A stretch of 64,000 nucleotides of DNA from NCBI GenBank assembly GCA_037176705.1, contig CM073897.1, positions 40,860,488 through 40,924,487 of the forward strand, written 5' to 3'. The DNA is from Molossus alvarezi. Its lineage: Eukaryota > Chordata > Mammalia > Chiroptera > Molossidae. The notes under the pieces were generated by a model. The model saw only the letters and a list, made by a program, of their open reading frames with translations, did not search any database and had not been told where the DNA came from. Below are positions 22,365 to 33,735 of this stretch, one piece after another; position 1 is the first letter of the stretch, and each line of letters starts with the position of its first letter. The position numbers were made by a program, and so were the translations under genes.

Positions 22365-22581
22365 TTATTTTATATATATATATATATATATATTTCTTTT
22401 TTCTTTTACTGATTTGAGAGAGAGAGAGAAACATCAATGAGAGAGAACATCAATTGGCTGCCTCCTGCATGCCCCCTACTGGGGATTAAGCCCACAACCT
22501 GGGCATGTGCCCTGACCAGGAATTGAACCAGCAACCTCTTGGTGCATGGGTCGACGCTCAACCACTGACCTACACTGCCAC
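22365..22581 (-). mobile_element. VES SINE, antisense, with (TA)n tail
   Basis: Antisense VES: 'AGAGAGAACATCAATTGGC', 'GGGCATGTGCCCTGACCAGG', 'GGTGCATGGGTCGACGCTC'. A target-site duplication (ACAAGATAAACAGTTCTTT at 22346-22364 and ACAAGATAGACAGCTCTTT at 22582-22600, 17/19) bounds it. The tail has become a (TA)n array at 22371-22393. Confidence 0.94.
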
Positions 22582-22724
22582 ACAAGATAGACAGCTCTTT
22601 ATTATTTTGACCTCTGATTCAACAAACGTTTACTCGATGCCAGTTATTGATAGACACAACGCCCCTTGCTTCCAAGTTCATTATCTCATGCAATTTTTTG
22701 AGGGGGTTAGTGTTACATAGTCAA

Positions 22725-22900
22725 AGTAACACAGGTTTTGGAGTCAGACAATCTGGGTTTCCATCCAGGCAGGCTCTGTCACGTGCTAACTATGAGGCTT
22801 TGCAAGTTACTTGATTAATTATCTAAGCCTCAATTTTATCATATAAAACACAGAAATACTGAAAACTATATTAGAAATTTCTTGTGGAGAGTTCAGTGAC
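22725..22900 (+). repeat. MIR SINE
   Basis: Sense MIR: 'TTTTGGAGTCAGACAATCTG', 'GGTTTCCATCCAGGCAGGCTCTG', 'GGCTTTGCAAGTTACTTG', 'TCTAAGCCTCAATTTTATC'. Confidence 0.75.
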
Positions 22901-24109
22901 ATCAGAACTAAAAAAAAACCCTGAAATATCACTGTAATAGATACCTAATAAAGAGTCACATTATACATTATTTTTATTTAATAAATGAGAAATAAACTGA
23001 GGTTCAAGGTAGATAAACGGTCATAGAGTTCTGAAATACCAGACTTGGGTATTAACCAAAAATCTTCAAATTCCCGGATGAGGGCTAGAGGTCACAGGAG
23101 CATCTCAGGCGTACATGGTCTTTGACCTTGCTGATTAAATTCCATTAGTGTGATCATGTACAGAGTGTCTTCTTTCATCTTTCTCATTCCCTATGACTGT
23201 GCTTCATTGACTCAGTGGTCTTAGCATCTGTCCACCATAGAGAGTTGTATTCCAAATGCGGGCTTCTCCATAGAATAACTGCCCATTTATCTGATGATCA
23301 CAAACAAGCCCTCGATTCTTCTTCTCCCTTTTTAACCTCTCCATCCCCTTGCATTCTAGTAACTCAGCTTTTTATGAGACTCTTTTATAAACTTTCTGAA
23401 AACAAGCTGGCCATTGCCTCCTCACCCAGCTCTTCTCTTCAAATGGAAAAGCTATCTTTGGACTCTTCCTTTGCAAAGCAGAACATGCGTTCCTAGGAAA
23501 ATCATTCACATCCACATTTTCTTTGGAACACTCATTTGCTAAATCTTTCTAGAGGCCAAGAAAGAGCGGGTTCATGGCCCTCTTGTGACTTCAGACCTTT
23601 GAAGGCAGGAATTCAGAACTAGTTACCACCTACCAGGAGGGAGGCACGTGACCTTTATCTCGTTTGTCTCACAGCAAAGCTGGAGAACAGGGGGTGCTCC
23701 TCTCATTTCACTGTGGAATGTGAAGAAGCCCTCACACGCCGGTGTTACTTCTGTCTCTCAATGGGAAGTAAATAGAAGGGCACAGAGTCAGGAGGAAGCT
23801 GAAGCCTCTGGCACAGATTAGCCTAGAGTAAACCTCAGAGACGCTCCAAGTCGAAGCTGTGTTACTAAGCCCATCAATAGTATTTTTGGTGTGACTTAGC
23901 AGGTGGCACCACAGAGCCTCACGCACACAGAAGAAAAGAGTTTCTGTAGCAGATCCCATGGTCTGTCAGAGCTGCCTACAAAGCGAGTCTCGGAACTCAA
24001 GAGGTTGGTGATTAGCTCCAGTAAAATGACATTTCTTGTCACTGAAACCTCTGCAAGCCTTCCAGAGCTGATGTTTCGATGAGGCCTATTTTTCCTCCTC
24101 GAACTCAAG
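22901..24109. other. Unclassified non-coding DNA
   Basis: No family recognised. The span 23170-23500 is CT-rich, and an open plus frame at 23215-23496 gives a polypeptide without a recognisable domain. A distantly L2-like origin is possible but not shown. Confidence 0.35.
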
Positions 24110-24380
24110 AGGGGAAGAAAGAAAATGCTAACGTTGATCGAGGACCCAGTGTGTGGCAGACACTCTGCTAGCACTTTCATATGCATCTGCTACTGGCCTC
24201 TGCTTGTGTTGTCTTCCGGTTGTTTAAACTGGGGAAACCACGTCCTTGAGGGGTTAAATAACTGGTTCCAAGTCACCGAAGTCACATAGGAGCCAGTAAC
24301 ATTAAGGTCAAGTGAGCGAGCCCTAGAGATGAGCAGGGCTGGATCTGAAACTCTACCCCTTTTCAAACGGGGTGGTGAGA
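24110..24380 (-). repeat. MIR-like fragment, antisense
   Basis: 'CCAGTGTGTGGCAGACACTC', 'TGCTAGCACTTTCATATGC', 'GGTTAAATAACTGGTTCCAAG' and 'CACATAGGAGCCAGTAAC' are in antisense MIR order with insertions. Confidence 0.55.
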
Positions 24381-25769
24381 GCAAGTGCTGACACCTCTCA
24401 TCCCTGCATTTTCAGCGGTACGTGAGGTTGATAATGGTGGCTGCAGGGATTCAGTGAGGTAATGCCTGTGGATTACTCACTTTCCCTGGCACCTCTAAAG
24501 TGAGTGGTGAACATGAACTAGTTAGTCAGTGGGGCGCGGTGGTGGTACTGATGGCAGAACTGGCACTTGTTTCCCTTTGATTCCCAGGGCCACGCATGTC
24601 ATTGTGCCTCACGGTCTCCAAGAGCCACCATTTCACACACTGGGCATTACCTTCATAGAGGCAACTGCAGTCGTCAGTGATCTGGAACTGACTCAGGTCG
24701 ATGACAGTAGTCTCGTAGTAAATCTATTAAATTCTTGGTCACTCAATTGTTCGCTGTAGTCATTTCCTCCTCTCTTGGTAAGTCTTTCCCCAGGTCGAAT
24801 TGCTGTAAGCACCACTGAGGGAAAATGCAGCATAGTAACTCTCAGTCAGAACTGGGGAAGGGCTGCGGGGACAATGTGACCGACAGCATGCCAGAGCAAG
24901 ATGGATAAATAAAGCTGGTTAACTCCGAGGAGCAGAGGCCGCCCCACCCTTGGGAGGTCCAAGGATTGCTGGCACAGAAAGGCACACAGAGAACTTCCGC
25001 CAGGCGGAGGACTGGTGGGCATGACACACAAGGGCATCGTTTCCTTCCTCCATTCCCTGTGTTCTCAAGATGAGTTATGAACTCGGAAAAGTATGAAACC
25101 AAAGAACTGAGGCCTGATTGGCTAAAAAGAGGGTGCGTTTTGGACTCCTTAGTCTTCAGTTTGAGATCTGATTACTTGCAGTATAATTTCATGCGGATCA
25201 TTTCCTCCTCCCAAACTTCAGTTTTCGATAAAATGGAGAAAGACAATAATAAAACTGTACAAAGGAATCCCTGCTGTTATCTTTCAGAGGTGTTGGAAAT
25301 ACCCCATGAGGTGACACACACTAAAATGCTTTATGTTGATTCAATCAGTCGCCAAATTTTTATTGAGTATCCACATGTCGGTTACAGTTAAACTAAAATA
25401 GTACACCAAAAAATAAAATGGTTTTGCTGTGGTTGGGTATGAGCTATTAATTGTTTCCCATTCATCAGAAAAGAGCAGTGGTATATTCACGCTGGCCCCT
25501 ACGTCCTATTTCTAGCTTATCTTCACAGGCAGGAAGAACGCCAGGCCACACATCAGGCACCTGCCCTCCCTTGGACATGCCAAGTTCAGTCGCACCCCCT
25601 CACTTCCGCCCAGACTGCTGTTTCTCCCTGAGTGCTTCTCCATTTCTCTTCTCCCTGGCCACACCAGGCTCATGGCTCAGAAAGCTGTGCTGAGATTTAA
25701 GCCCAGAGGAACGTAGCCCCGAAGTCCATCTTCTTTTCATAAGATTTGCCTTTTCTTCTCGGGGCTCCT
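24381..25769. other. Unclassified non-coding DNA
   Basis: Less AT-rich than most of the window, and no repeat family named. A plus frame at 25077-25391 (104 codons) and overlapping minus frames at 24842-25102 carry no recognisable domain, splice context or start signal. I do not call a gene. Around 25345, 'AATTTTTATTGAGTATCCAC' hints at an L2 scrap. Confidence 0.35.
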
Positions 25770-25900
25770 CAACATGTAATGTGTGCGAAACACCTGGGGT
25801 TCTTGTTAAGCTGCAGATTCTGGCTGCCTGCATTTCTGATGAGATCCAAGGTGATGTTGGTGCTGCCAGACCACAGACCACGCTTTGAGCAGCAAGGTCC
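25770..25900 (+). mobile_element. MER5A-like hAT-Charlie MITE remnant
   Basis: 'AACACCTGGGGTTCTTGTTAAG', 'CTGCAGATTCTGGCTG', 'CTGATGAGATCCAAGGTGATG', 'CCAGACCACAGACCACGCTTTGAG' and 'CAAGGTCCTAGAAC' follow MER5A in order. Confidence 0.8.
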
Positions 25901-27419
25901 TAGAACACTAACTCTGGGCCTGAAATATTCATTGCCCACAGTCCATAACCGTGTTCTTTAAAATAAGAATTGATTGGCAAATGCTTTTCTACTACCACAG
26001 ATGAAAAAGGAAGTCCCTGGTGGCTTTGGTCATGTAAGAGACATATGAGCTTAGACAAATCACACAGCCTCCTCCAGTCATTTTCTCACCTACGACACAA
26101 GCACCAGGCCCTCCAGCCTTGTTTTCCTCAAATTATCCCCAGGAGCGATTTCAGTGTGCCACATGTCCAACTGTGCTATGCAGCCCTATTTCAAAATAAC
26201 TTTTTTTTCCCTTTCACTGATTTTGCCTTTCCTGTTTTTGTTTGCTTGTTTGTTTTTGTTTTTTAAGTATCTCTGAAAGCACCTTCTATGGGGATTGTCA
26301 TGGAAGTAAAAGCAATGTCAAGAGGCAATTGGTGTTTTTTCAGTTGTCAGAATCTCTGCTAAATTAAAGGTTAAATATTCCAAAATCTACATATTCCAAG
26401 GGAAAGAGATGCTTCTGAATGCCACTGGGTATCATCGGTTGCTCACGTGCATGCCCACGGTGCAGTTCCTTCTGTCTCCACATCATCAATTTGCATTTTC
26501 TCTCTACCTCATGCACAGTAACAAGAGCTCAGGCTTTCAAGTAGGACAATCGGTTGAATGTACAGAGTGTTGATTCTAAGTGAGTAAGCCTTCTTAAACT
26601 AAAGATTTTCTCATGTGATAATCTATAAAGTGGAATTAATAATAATAAGGAGAGGGAGGAGGAGGCAGATAAAACTTCAATATTCTTTTGAAGGTTAAGT
26701 TAGATCAGGTATGTGCTTGACTTGTAATTTGGGCTTTGTAAATGTTGATTTCTCCCCCAGCCTATCTTGACCATCTTTTCTTTCTCTGCTTCTTATCTTC
26801 TCCCTTTCCAAATGTATCATTCTTTATTGGGCTTTCTTTTTTTTTTTTTTTTTAACCCTACATTCATCTAAAAATGCATCTATGAATAAATGGATGAATA
26901 GATAAATAATTAACTAGCAGTTGAGCTATAAGGATAGTACTTTGCATTTTTGTTTTGGTGTTCTACTTCTACCTTTTCAAATCCCTGAAGATTTTCTTAT
27001 TTTGTTCTTATCACATCCTTATAAGATATTATTTTTAACCTTTCTTAAGGACATATTTGCCTTTACCTATGGTTCTTGTGTTCTTTTGGATTAGTAATGT
27101 GACCAAGAACTTCCTGACAGCAAGGACAACTCTGTATGTATCTCTGTATCAGCTGTGTCCACACAGTGTCTGGCACAAAGGATTCCCACAATAATCTGGT
27201 TCAATGACTGGGTGAGGGAAGGAAGAAAATAAGGAAAGAAGGAAGAAAGGAAATGAGCTGAGTTTACTTTTCTAGAGAGAATGTAGCTCATTTGAGCATT
27301 GCCTGTCATAGGCTAGGTACTCAATACATATTTATCAAATATATGCAATTATCAATGTAAGTCTTTGAAGTATTTCCAAATACCAAGCAGATGATAAGAT
27401 GTTTTTGATTTGGGGATTT
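25901..27419. other. Unclassified non-coding DNA
   Basis: Contains a poly(T) tract at 26829-26853 without a retroelement next to it, and a purine-rich tract near 27215-27255 (GGAAGGAAGAAAATAAGGAAAG). Nothing else can be named. Confidence 0.35.
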
Positions 27420-28335
27420 CCAGTGACAAACTAAAATGTATAAATGGTGTTGGGAAAACTGGACAGAAACATGCAAAAGAATAAAACTGGATCACTTTTG
27501 TACACCATCTACAAGAATAAACTCAAAATGGATTAAAGAATTAAATGTAAGACTCAAAACCATAAAATCCTGGAAGAAAAGATAGACAGTAAACTCTTTG
27601 ACATGGCTCCTAGCAATATTTTTTGAGGGGGAGGGTGGTGGCAGATATGTCTTCTTGGGCAAGGGAAACAAAAGAAAACAAATAAACGAGATTATGACAA
27701 ACTAAAACGTTTTTGCATAACAAAGGAAACCATCAACAAAAAGAAAAGACAATCTCTGAATGGAAAAAGATATCTGCCAATAATAAGTGGATAAGGGATT
27801 AATATTCAAAACATACAAGAAACTCATCAACTTAACACACACACACACACACACACACAAAAGAAACCAATTAAAAATAGTCAGAAGACCTGTATAGACA
27901 CTTCTCCAAAGAGTACATACAGATGGCCCATAGACACATGAGAATATGCTCACCATCATAATCATCAGGGAAGTGCAAATTGAAACCACAGTGAGATACT
28001 GCCTCATACCTGTCAGAATGGCTATTATCAATAAATCAACAATCAACAAATGTTGGCAAGAATGTGGAGAAAAAGGAACTTTCATGCACTGTTGGTAGGA
28101 TTGTAAATTAATGTAACCACTATAGAAAATAGTATCACAGTTTCTTTTAAAAAAATTTAAATAGAACTATCATATAACCCAGAAATTCCTGTTCTGGATC
28201 TAAATCCAAAGAAATCCAGAACACTAATTTGAAAAGATATATGCACCCCCATGTTCACTGAAGCACTATTTATAATAACTAAGATATGCAAACAACCTAA
28301 GTGTCCATGGATAGATGGTTGGATAAAGATGTGAC

Positions 28336-28428
<93 letters not shown>

Positions 28429-28918
28429 ATGGAATATACTCAGCCATAAAAAGGAATAAAATTTTGCCATGTGCAACAACATGGATGGACCTAGAGGATA
28501 CTTTGCTAAGTGAAATAAGTTAGACAGGGAAAGACATTATAATGTCACTTATATGTGGAATCTAAAAATCAAAATAAATAAAACAGAAACAAACTCAGAG
28601 ATACAGATAATAAATGGATGGTTTCCATATGGGAGAGGGATTGGGAAGATGGGTGAAAAAGGTGAAGTGATTAAGTACAAATTGACACTTATAAAAATAG
28701 TCACAGATATGTAAAGTATAGCACAGGAAACAGAGTCAGTAATATTGTAATAACTATATATGGTGTCAGGTGGGTATTGGACATATCGGGGTGATCACTT
28801 CATAAATTACATAAAAGTTTAATCACTATGTCATACACTTGGAATTAATATAATATTATACATCAACTGTAATTGAAAAATAAAATAATTGAAAAATAAA
28901 ATAATTTTAAAAAGTAAC
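27420..28918 (+). mobile_element. L1 (L1MA-age): ORF2 C-terminal half and 3'UTR
   Basis: Begins 'TGGTGTTGGGAAAACTGGAC' in the ORF2 C-terminal region and runs through 'GATATCTGCCAATAATAAGTGG', 'CACTTCTCCAAAGAGTAC', 'GGAATATACTCAGCCATAAAAAG' and 'AAATAAGTTAGACAGGG'. The 3'UTR is typical: 'GGGTATTGGACATATCGGGG', 'CAACTGTAATTGAAAAATAAA'. Frames are broken. Two microsatellites sit inside: (CA)n at 27836-27860 and (TA)n(CA)n(TA)n at 28337-28428. Confidence 0.93.
28337..28428. repeat. Compound (TA)n(CA)n(TA)n microsatellite
   Basis: TA repeats, then two CA blocks separated by a TACATACA interruption, then TA again. It lies inside the L1 'GACATATATATGATGGAATAT' hotspot. Minus-strand frames here translate to CVCVCV runs and are artefacts. 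Confidence 0.95.
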
Positions 28919-28925
28919 CAGGGGA

Positions 28926-29179
28926 GCCCTGGCCAGTTTGACTCAGCAGTTAGAGCATTGGCCTGCGGACCAGAGAGTCCCGGGTCCGGTTCCCACTAAG
29001 GGCATGTACCTTGGTTTCAGTTTGTCCCCAGCCGCAGTTGGGATCATGTGGGTGGCAACCAGTCAATGTGTCTCTCTCACATCAATGTTTCTCTCTTTCT
29101 CTTCCTCCCTTTTTCCTTCCCGCTCTATCTGAAGATAAATGCAAAAATGTCCTCGAGTGAAGATTAAAAAAAAAAAAAT
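28926..29179 (+). mobile_element. VES SINE
   Basis: Sense VES of the 'GCATTGGCCTGCGGACCAGAG' subtype with box B 'CGGGTCCGGTTCCC', a CT-rich stretch and the end 'TGTCCTCGAGTGAAGATTAAA'. A perfect 11-bp target-site duplication (TAACCAGGGGA at 28915-28925 and 29180-29190) bounds it. Confidence 0.95.
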
Positions 29180-29654
29180 TAACCAGGGGAAATGGAGAAA
29201 GAGAGGCTATATTTTTTCAGCAAAGGCATCAAGCTTCCTCTTAGTGTCCACCGTGCTTCTGTGGCCGATAGTCTCCAGACAACAAGGGGCCAAGCCTTTG
29301 CATTCACATAGTCTTCCATTAATCATTGCTAATGTGAACAAGTGTTGGCTGACACTTTACACTTGCCTGGCTTGCAAGTCCACCTTAATTGGATGTGCCA
29401 AGATTGAGGGGAAAGTTAATCTCCCCTTTCAATATAACTCACAGTAAGATGAAGTGTTGCATGGGCCTTTATTATTACAATTTTGCTGACAAAATTACTA
29501 TGAACTGTCTTCTCTCAATGCATAGCCTTCCACTGTTGGCAGACCATAGTGTTTATTCTCTAGGGGTGGTATATGAAGTCAGGTGAAACTTTGATGAAAT
29601 GTTTGAAACTGTTTCTTGGTAATTCACTTATTTTGTCCACCCTAAAAATGTTAT

Positions 29655-30230
29655 CTGTATCTTTGAGTATGTTTCTGTTTTGCTTGTTCATTTATTTTGT
29701 TTTTAGATACATTTGTCTTCTTCTGTCTGACTTATTTCACTCAGCACAATACCTTCTAGGTCCACCCATGTTGTTGGAGATGGCAAGATTTCATTTTTTA
29801 AAATCCTCACCTGAGGTTTTGCTTATTAATTTTAGTGAGATTGAGAGAGAAAGAGAGGTGAGAGAGAACTTCGATTGGTTGCCTTCCGTACATGCTCCAA
29901 ACAGGGATCAGACCTGCAACCCAGGTATATGCCCAGACCAGGTATCAAGCCCTAAACCTTCCAGTATAAAAGATGACATTCCAACCAACTGAACCATGCT
30001 AGACAGGGCAGATTTCATTATTTTTTATGCCTGAGTCATATTCCATTGTAAATATGCACCACTTCTTCTTTATCTATTCATCTGTTATTGGATATTTAGG
30101 TTGCTTCCATATATTGGTTATTATAAATAATGCTGCAATGAACATATATATGTTTGTTCGTTTTTCAGTGTTTTGGGTTTCTTTGAATAAATACCCAAAA
30201 GTGGAATTGCTGGGTCTTCCTTTATCTTTT
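29655..30230 (-). mobile_element. L1 3' end, antisense, split by a SINE
   Basis: Antisense L1: 'GCTTGTTCATTTATTTTG', 'CTGACTTATTTCACTCAGC', 'GTCCACCCATGTTGTTGG', then after the nested SINE 'CATATTCCATTGTAAATATG', 'AATAATGCTGCAATGAAC', 'CCAAAAGTGGAATTGCTGGG'. It stops at about 30230, where a different L1 segment begins. Confidence 0.88.
29796..30009 (-). mobile_element. VES SINE nested in L1
   Basis: Antisense VES ('TCCTCACCTGAGGTTTTGC', 'GGGATCAGACCTGCAACC', head 'CTGAACCATGCTAGACAGGGC'). The host sequence AGATTTCATT is duplicated on both sides (29786-29795 and 30010-30019), giving a perfect 10-bp target-site duplication inside the L1. The body is diverged, so it is an older VES. Confidence 0.92.
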
Positions 30231-32805
30231 GTTATATAACCTGTGTTTTAAAGTCTATTTTGTAGGGTATATGTATTGCTAATTCAGCCTGTTTTTGTTT
30301 GTTTCTATTTTCATGAAATATTTTTTTCATCCCTTACTTTCAGTCTGTGTCTTTTGATCTGAAGTGAGTCTCTATAGACAACATATACAAAGGTCTCGTT
30401 TTGCTATCCATTTAGCCTCCATTTGTCCTTTGATTAAAGCATTTAATTAATTTTTATTTAAAGTGATTGTTGATAGATATGTATCATTGTCATTTTATAA
30501 TTTATATTTTTATCCTTTTTTTTTCTTCTTCTAAAAGAAGACCCTTTAACATTTTCTATAATATTGGTTTGGTGGTGATAAACTCCGTTAGCTTTTTCTT
30601 GTCTGGAAAAATCTTTATCTGTCCTTTCAGTCTAAGTGAGAGTTTTGCTGAGTAAAGTAATCTTGGTTTTAGGTTCTTGTTTTTCATCGCTTTGAATATT
30701 GCTTGCCTATCCATCTGGCCTAAACAGTTTCTGTTGAGCAATCAGTTGACAGTCTTATGGGAGCTCCCATGTAGTTAACTTTGTCTTTAACCTTTTCCTT
30801 TGTCTTTAACCTTTGTCTTTAACCTTTGACATTTTAATTATGATGTGTCTTGGTGTGGACCTCTTTGAGTTCATCTTGTTTGGGACTCTTTGTGCTTCCT
30901 GTATTTGTTTGTCTATTTCATTTACCAGGTTAAGAAAGTTTTTCATCATTATTTTTTTAACAATTTTTTAATTCCTTGCTTTTCCTCTTCTCCATCTGGC
31001 ATCTCCATGATGCAAATGTTGGTACACTTGAAGTTGTCCCAGAAGCTCCTTAAACTATTCTCATTTTTTAAAATTCTTTTTTCTTTTTGTGGTTCTGATT
31101 GGGTATTTTTCGCTTCCTTATCTTCCAAATCTCCAATTTTATCTTATGTTTCATCTACTCTCCTGTTGATTCCCTATAATGTAGTCTTCATTTCAGTTGA
31201 TGTATTCTTCATTTCTGACTAGTTCTTTTTATGTTTTTTAGTTCCATTTTTGTTTTGTTTTCTATATCTTTACTGAAGTTCTCACTAAGCTCATTTACTC
31301 TTCCCCTAAGTTCATTGAGCATCCTTATAACCACTGTTTTGAACTCTGAATCTAGTAGATTGCTTGTTTCCATTTTCTCTTTCTGGAGTTTTGTCCTGTC
31401 CTTTCATTTGAAACACATTTTTTTTCTTTTTGTCTCCTCATTTTGGCTATCTCCATGTGTTTGTTTTTATGTATTAGGTAGAGCTGCTCCATTTCCCAGT
31501 CTTGGTGAAGTGTAGTAGATGTCCTGTAGGGTCCATTTACCTGAACTAGGCACTCCACATGTACCTCCCCAACCCCCACTGTGTGGGATGTGTACACTCT
31601 GTTGTAGTTGAGCCTTAATTGCTGTTGGCACTTCAGTGGGAAGGATTTACCCTCAGGCCAACTGGCTGGAAAGACTTCCTTCTACCATTGTGGAGGATCA
31701 ACTGTGCAGGGCTTACTTCAGCAGGGCTCTGGTGCCTGCTGAGTCTGCCCCTTGAATGTGCCCCTTGTAGAGAAAGTTGAGTAGTGCTTCAATGGGGTCT
31801 GAAGCTGTCTACCAGGTTCACTGACTCTGGGCCCTCCTGGGAGATGCAGGCCAAGTTCAGCCGCCACCTGTGCCCTGCCCAGAGCCACCTGCATAAGCTA
31901 CAAAGTGAGCTGCAGATGGCTGCTACTTTTGTTGGGCTTGGAGATGTCCAGGAGAGGCCAAGTTGCAAACCAAGTCTGGCTGCTGCTAGTACCATGTCTG
32001 GGGCCACTTACTGAGAAGTATAGGGCATGCGGAGGCCAGATGTTACTTGTTTGAGAGATTTTATAAAAGTCCAAAGCATGAGTCAAGACAGGTCTTTTGT
32101 AAGAAAGAGACACTTGAAAGGGTTTCGGTGGGCCAGAAAGTTTGGTGGGGTGAGGTCTCAAGGAATCACCAGGGCAGGGCCAACAGTGAAAACCAGGTTG
32201 ATGGAGACTCAGGTATGGCATTCCCCTGCCAACTCATGGGGGAAAGGCCAAAAAAGTAAACAATGGCCTCTGCCAGCACTTTTGTCTGGGAGAAAGCTGC
32301 CCCTCCAGCTCTCACCCAGATGCCAGAATACTCAGTTCCTCCCTGTTTGTCCCTGGTACCCCAGTGCTAGAACTCAGAGTGAGTGAGTCTGAGTAAGTCT
32401 GGCATGGCCTGGGACTTCAGATACCCTCTGTCTCCCTTAGCCTCATTCCCCACAGATTTTTACAACCAGAAGTTATGGAGACTTCTCTTCCTGGCACTGG
32501 AACTCTGGGCTAGGGTCCTCAGTGGGGATCTCTACAGTCAAGATATCTCTTTTACACTTTCAATAATAAAGATAATGTTTAAAAAAGATACCTCTCCTGA
32601 TTTTTATCCAACACACATGGGTGTGGTACCAGCCCTGTCCTTAGTCCCTCCTACGAGTTTCAATGTGGCTTCTGCTTTATATCTGTTGTTGTAGGACTTC
32701 TGTTCAGTTAAGAGTGTAGGTGGTTCTGAATGATGCTTGCTCTGTAGTTCAATTGTAATTTTTGATGTGATTGTGGGAGGATTTACCTACACCACCATCT
32801 TGACC
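30231..32805 (-). mobile_element. L1M/HAL1-like unit: tail, ORF1 and 5'UTR, antisense
   Basis: On the plus strand the element reads 3' to 5'. A tail holds 'TTTCAGTCTGTGTCTTTTGATC'. An ORF1 zone holds 'GGTTTGGTGGTGATAAACTCC', 'ATTATGATGTGTCTTGGTGTGG', 'ATGATGCAAATGTTGGTACAC' and 'AGTTCATTGAGCATCC'. From about 31500 a GC-richer 5'UTR holds 'GTTGTAGTTGAGCC' and ends 'CACCACCATCTTGACC', which resembles the L1M 5' end. The element therefore seems to reach its true 5' end. ORF1 is dead. As at 13.3 kb, no reverse transcriptase sits between ORF1 and the tail. Open frames at 30890-31515 and 31784-32694 are antisense artefacts. Confidence 0.72.
30781..30826. repeat. Short tandem 13-bp repeat (TTTGTCTTTAACC)
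   Basis: Three nearly contiguous copies of TTTGTCTTTAACC within the L1M/HAL1 ORF1 zone, the first two separated by TTTTCC. Locally generated, not part of the consensus. Confidence 0.85.
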
Positions 32806-33029
32806 AAAACCCTGTGTTCCTTCTTTTTAAGGTTTCAGATTGAAATTAAGACACAGTGTCAAAATTCAAAGTCAGGTCTCTTTTAAAGTAAATTTCTTTA
32901 TCTATTTCTGGCTCCCAGTAGAAATTTGGACAACTCACTTTCCCTCAGTGTTCTCATTTTTGTTTGTTGAAGATTTTCCAAAGCAGTCCATGTCTTCCCG
33001 CACTGACCATTCTGCTAATATTCAGTCAC

Positions 33030-33480
33030 ATTTACCTTGGTTTAACAAACCTTCACTAAGCACCTATCATGTTCGGGGCACAGTCTTCTGTGCTAAGAAG
33101 ATGGATGAGTAACTTGTGCCACTATTTTAGGAGAGCTCACCATCTAATCTCTGGATTCTGGAAGGAGAAACCATTAAGGAAGGGATGCATTTTATTAGAT
33201 GGAGTCGATTAAAAGGAAAGAAGTCTGCATGTCTGTCCTTGAGCACAGAGGGGAAGAGTGAAGCCGTTGGGGAAAGTGGAAGCATCAAGAGGAGATGAGC
33301 TGTGCTGGGGAAATTGGCCAGCAATGGCCCAGAGGACTAAAACAGCACGCCCGGGTTGAAAAACTGCAGACCATTTAGTATTTTGAGAACAACAGGTGAC
33401 ACTGGAAATACTGAAGAAAGTGCCAATGGAGAAAAGGGCCGGAGTGCATGATAAAGAACATTGACCCAGAGATGGGGGAC
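33030..33480 (-). repeat. L2 fragment, antisense
   Basis: 'TTTAACAAACCTTCACTAAGC', 'ACCTATCATGTTCGGGGCAC' is the antisense L2 3' terminus. 'AAGATGGATGAGTAACTTG' and, further on, 'ACAACAGGTGACACTGGAAATACTG' continue in L2-like order. The right part is weakly supported. Confidence 0.5.
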
Positions 33481-33526
33481 ATTGGTCTTCTTGGCAGTGG
33501 TGAATCTCCAACGACATCCTTTTATG

Positions 33527-33735
33527 GCCAGGATCGGCAAACCTTTTCCGGGAAGGGCCAGAGGGCAAATATTTTAGGCTCTGCTGCTATGTACAGTCTC
33601 TACTACATATTCTTCTTCTTCTTCTTTTTTTACAACCTTTTAATAATGTAAAAACCTTTTCTCTAGTAGGTGTCCAAAATCAGGCTGCAGGCTATACTTT
33701 GCCCACAGGCTGTAGTTTGTTGAATTCTACTTTAT
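33527..33735 (+). mobile_element. hAT-Charlie MITE
   Basis: Left end 'CAGGATCGGCAAACC', then 'GGGCCAGAGGGCAAATATTTTAGGC' and an internal CTT run, and a right end 'GGCTGTAGTTTGTTGAATTC'. This is a common MER1-type hAT-Charlie layout in mammals. I cannot fix the exact subfamily. The middle is degraded. Confidence 0.75.

Noticed and set aside
26829..26853. Poly(T) tract as the tail of a minus-strand retroposon
   Set aside because: The adjacent sequence shows no polyadenylation signal, open frame or repeat consensus.
28157..28482. Cysteine/valine-rich frames
   Set aside because: Translations of the (CA)n/(TA)n array inside an L1.
30781..30826. CRISPR-like short repeats
   Set aside because: Copies are only 13 bp, with spacers of 6 and 0 bp, in a mammalian L1 fossil. 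No CRISPR array is present anywhere.
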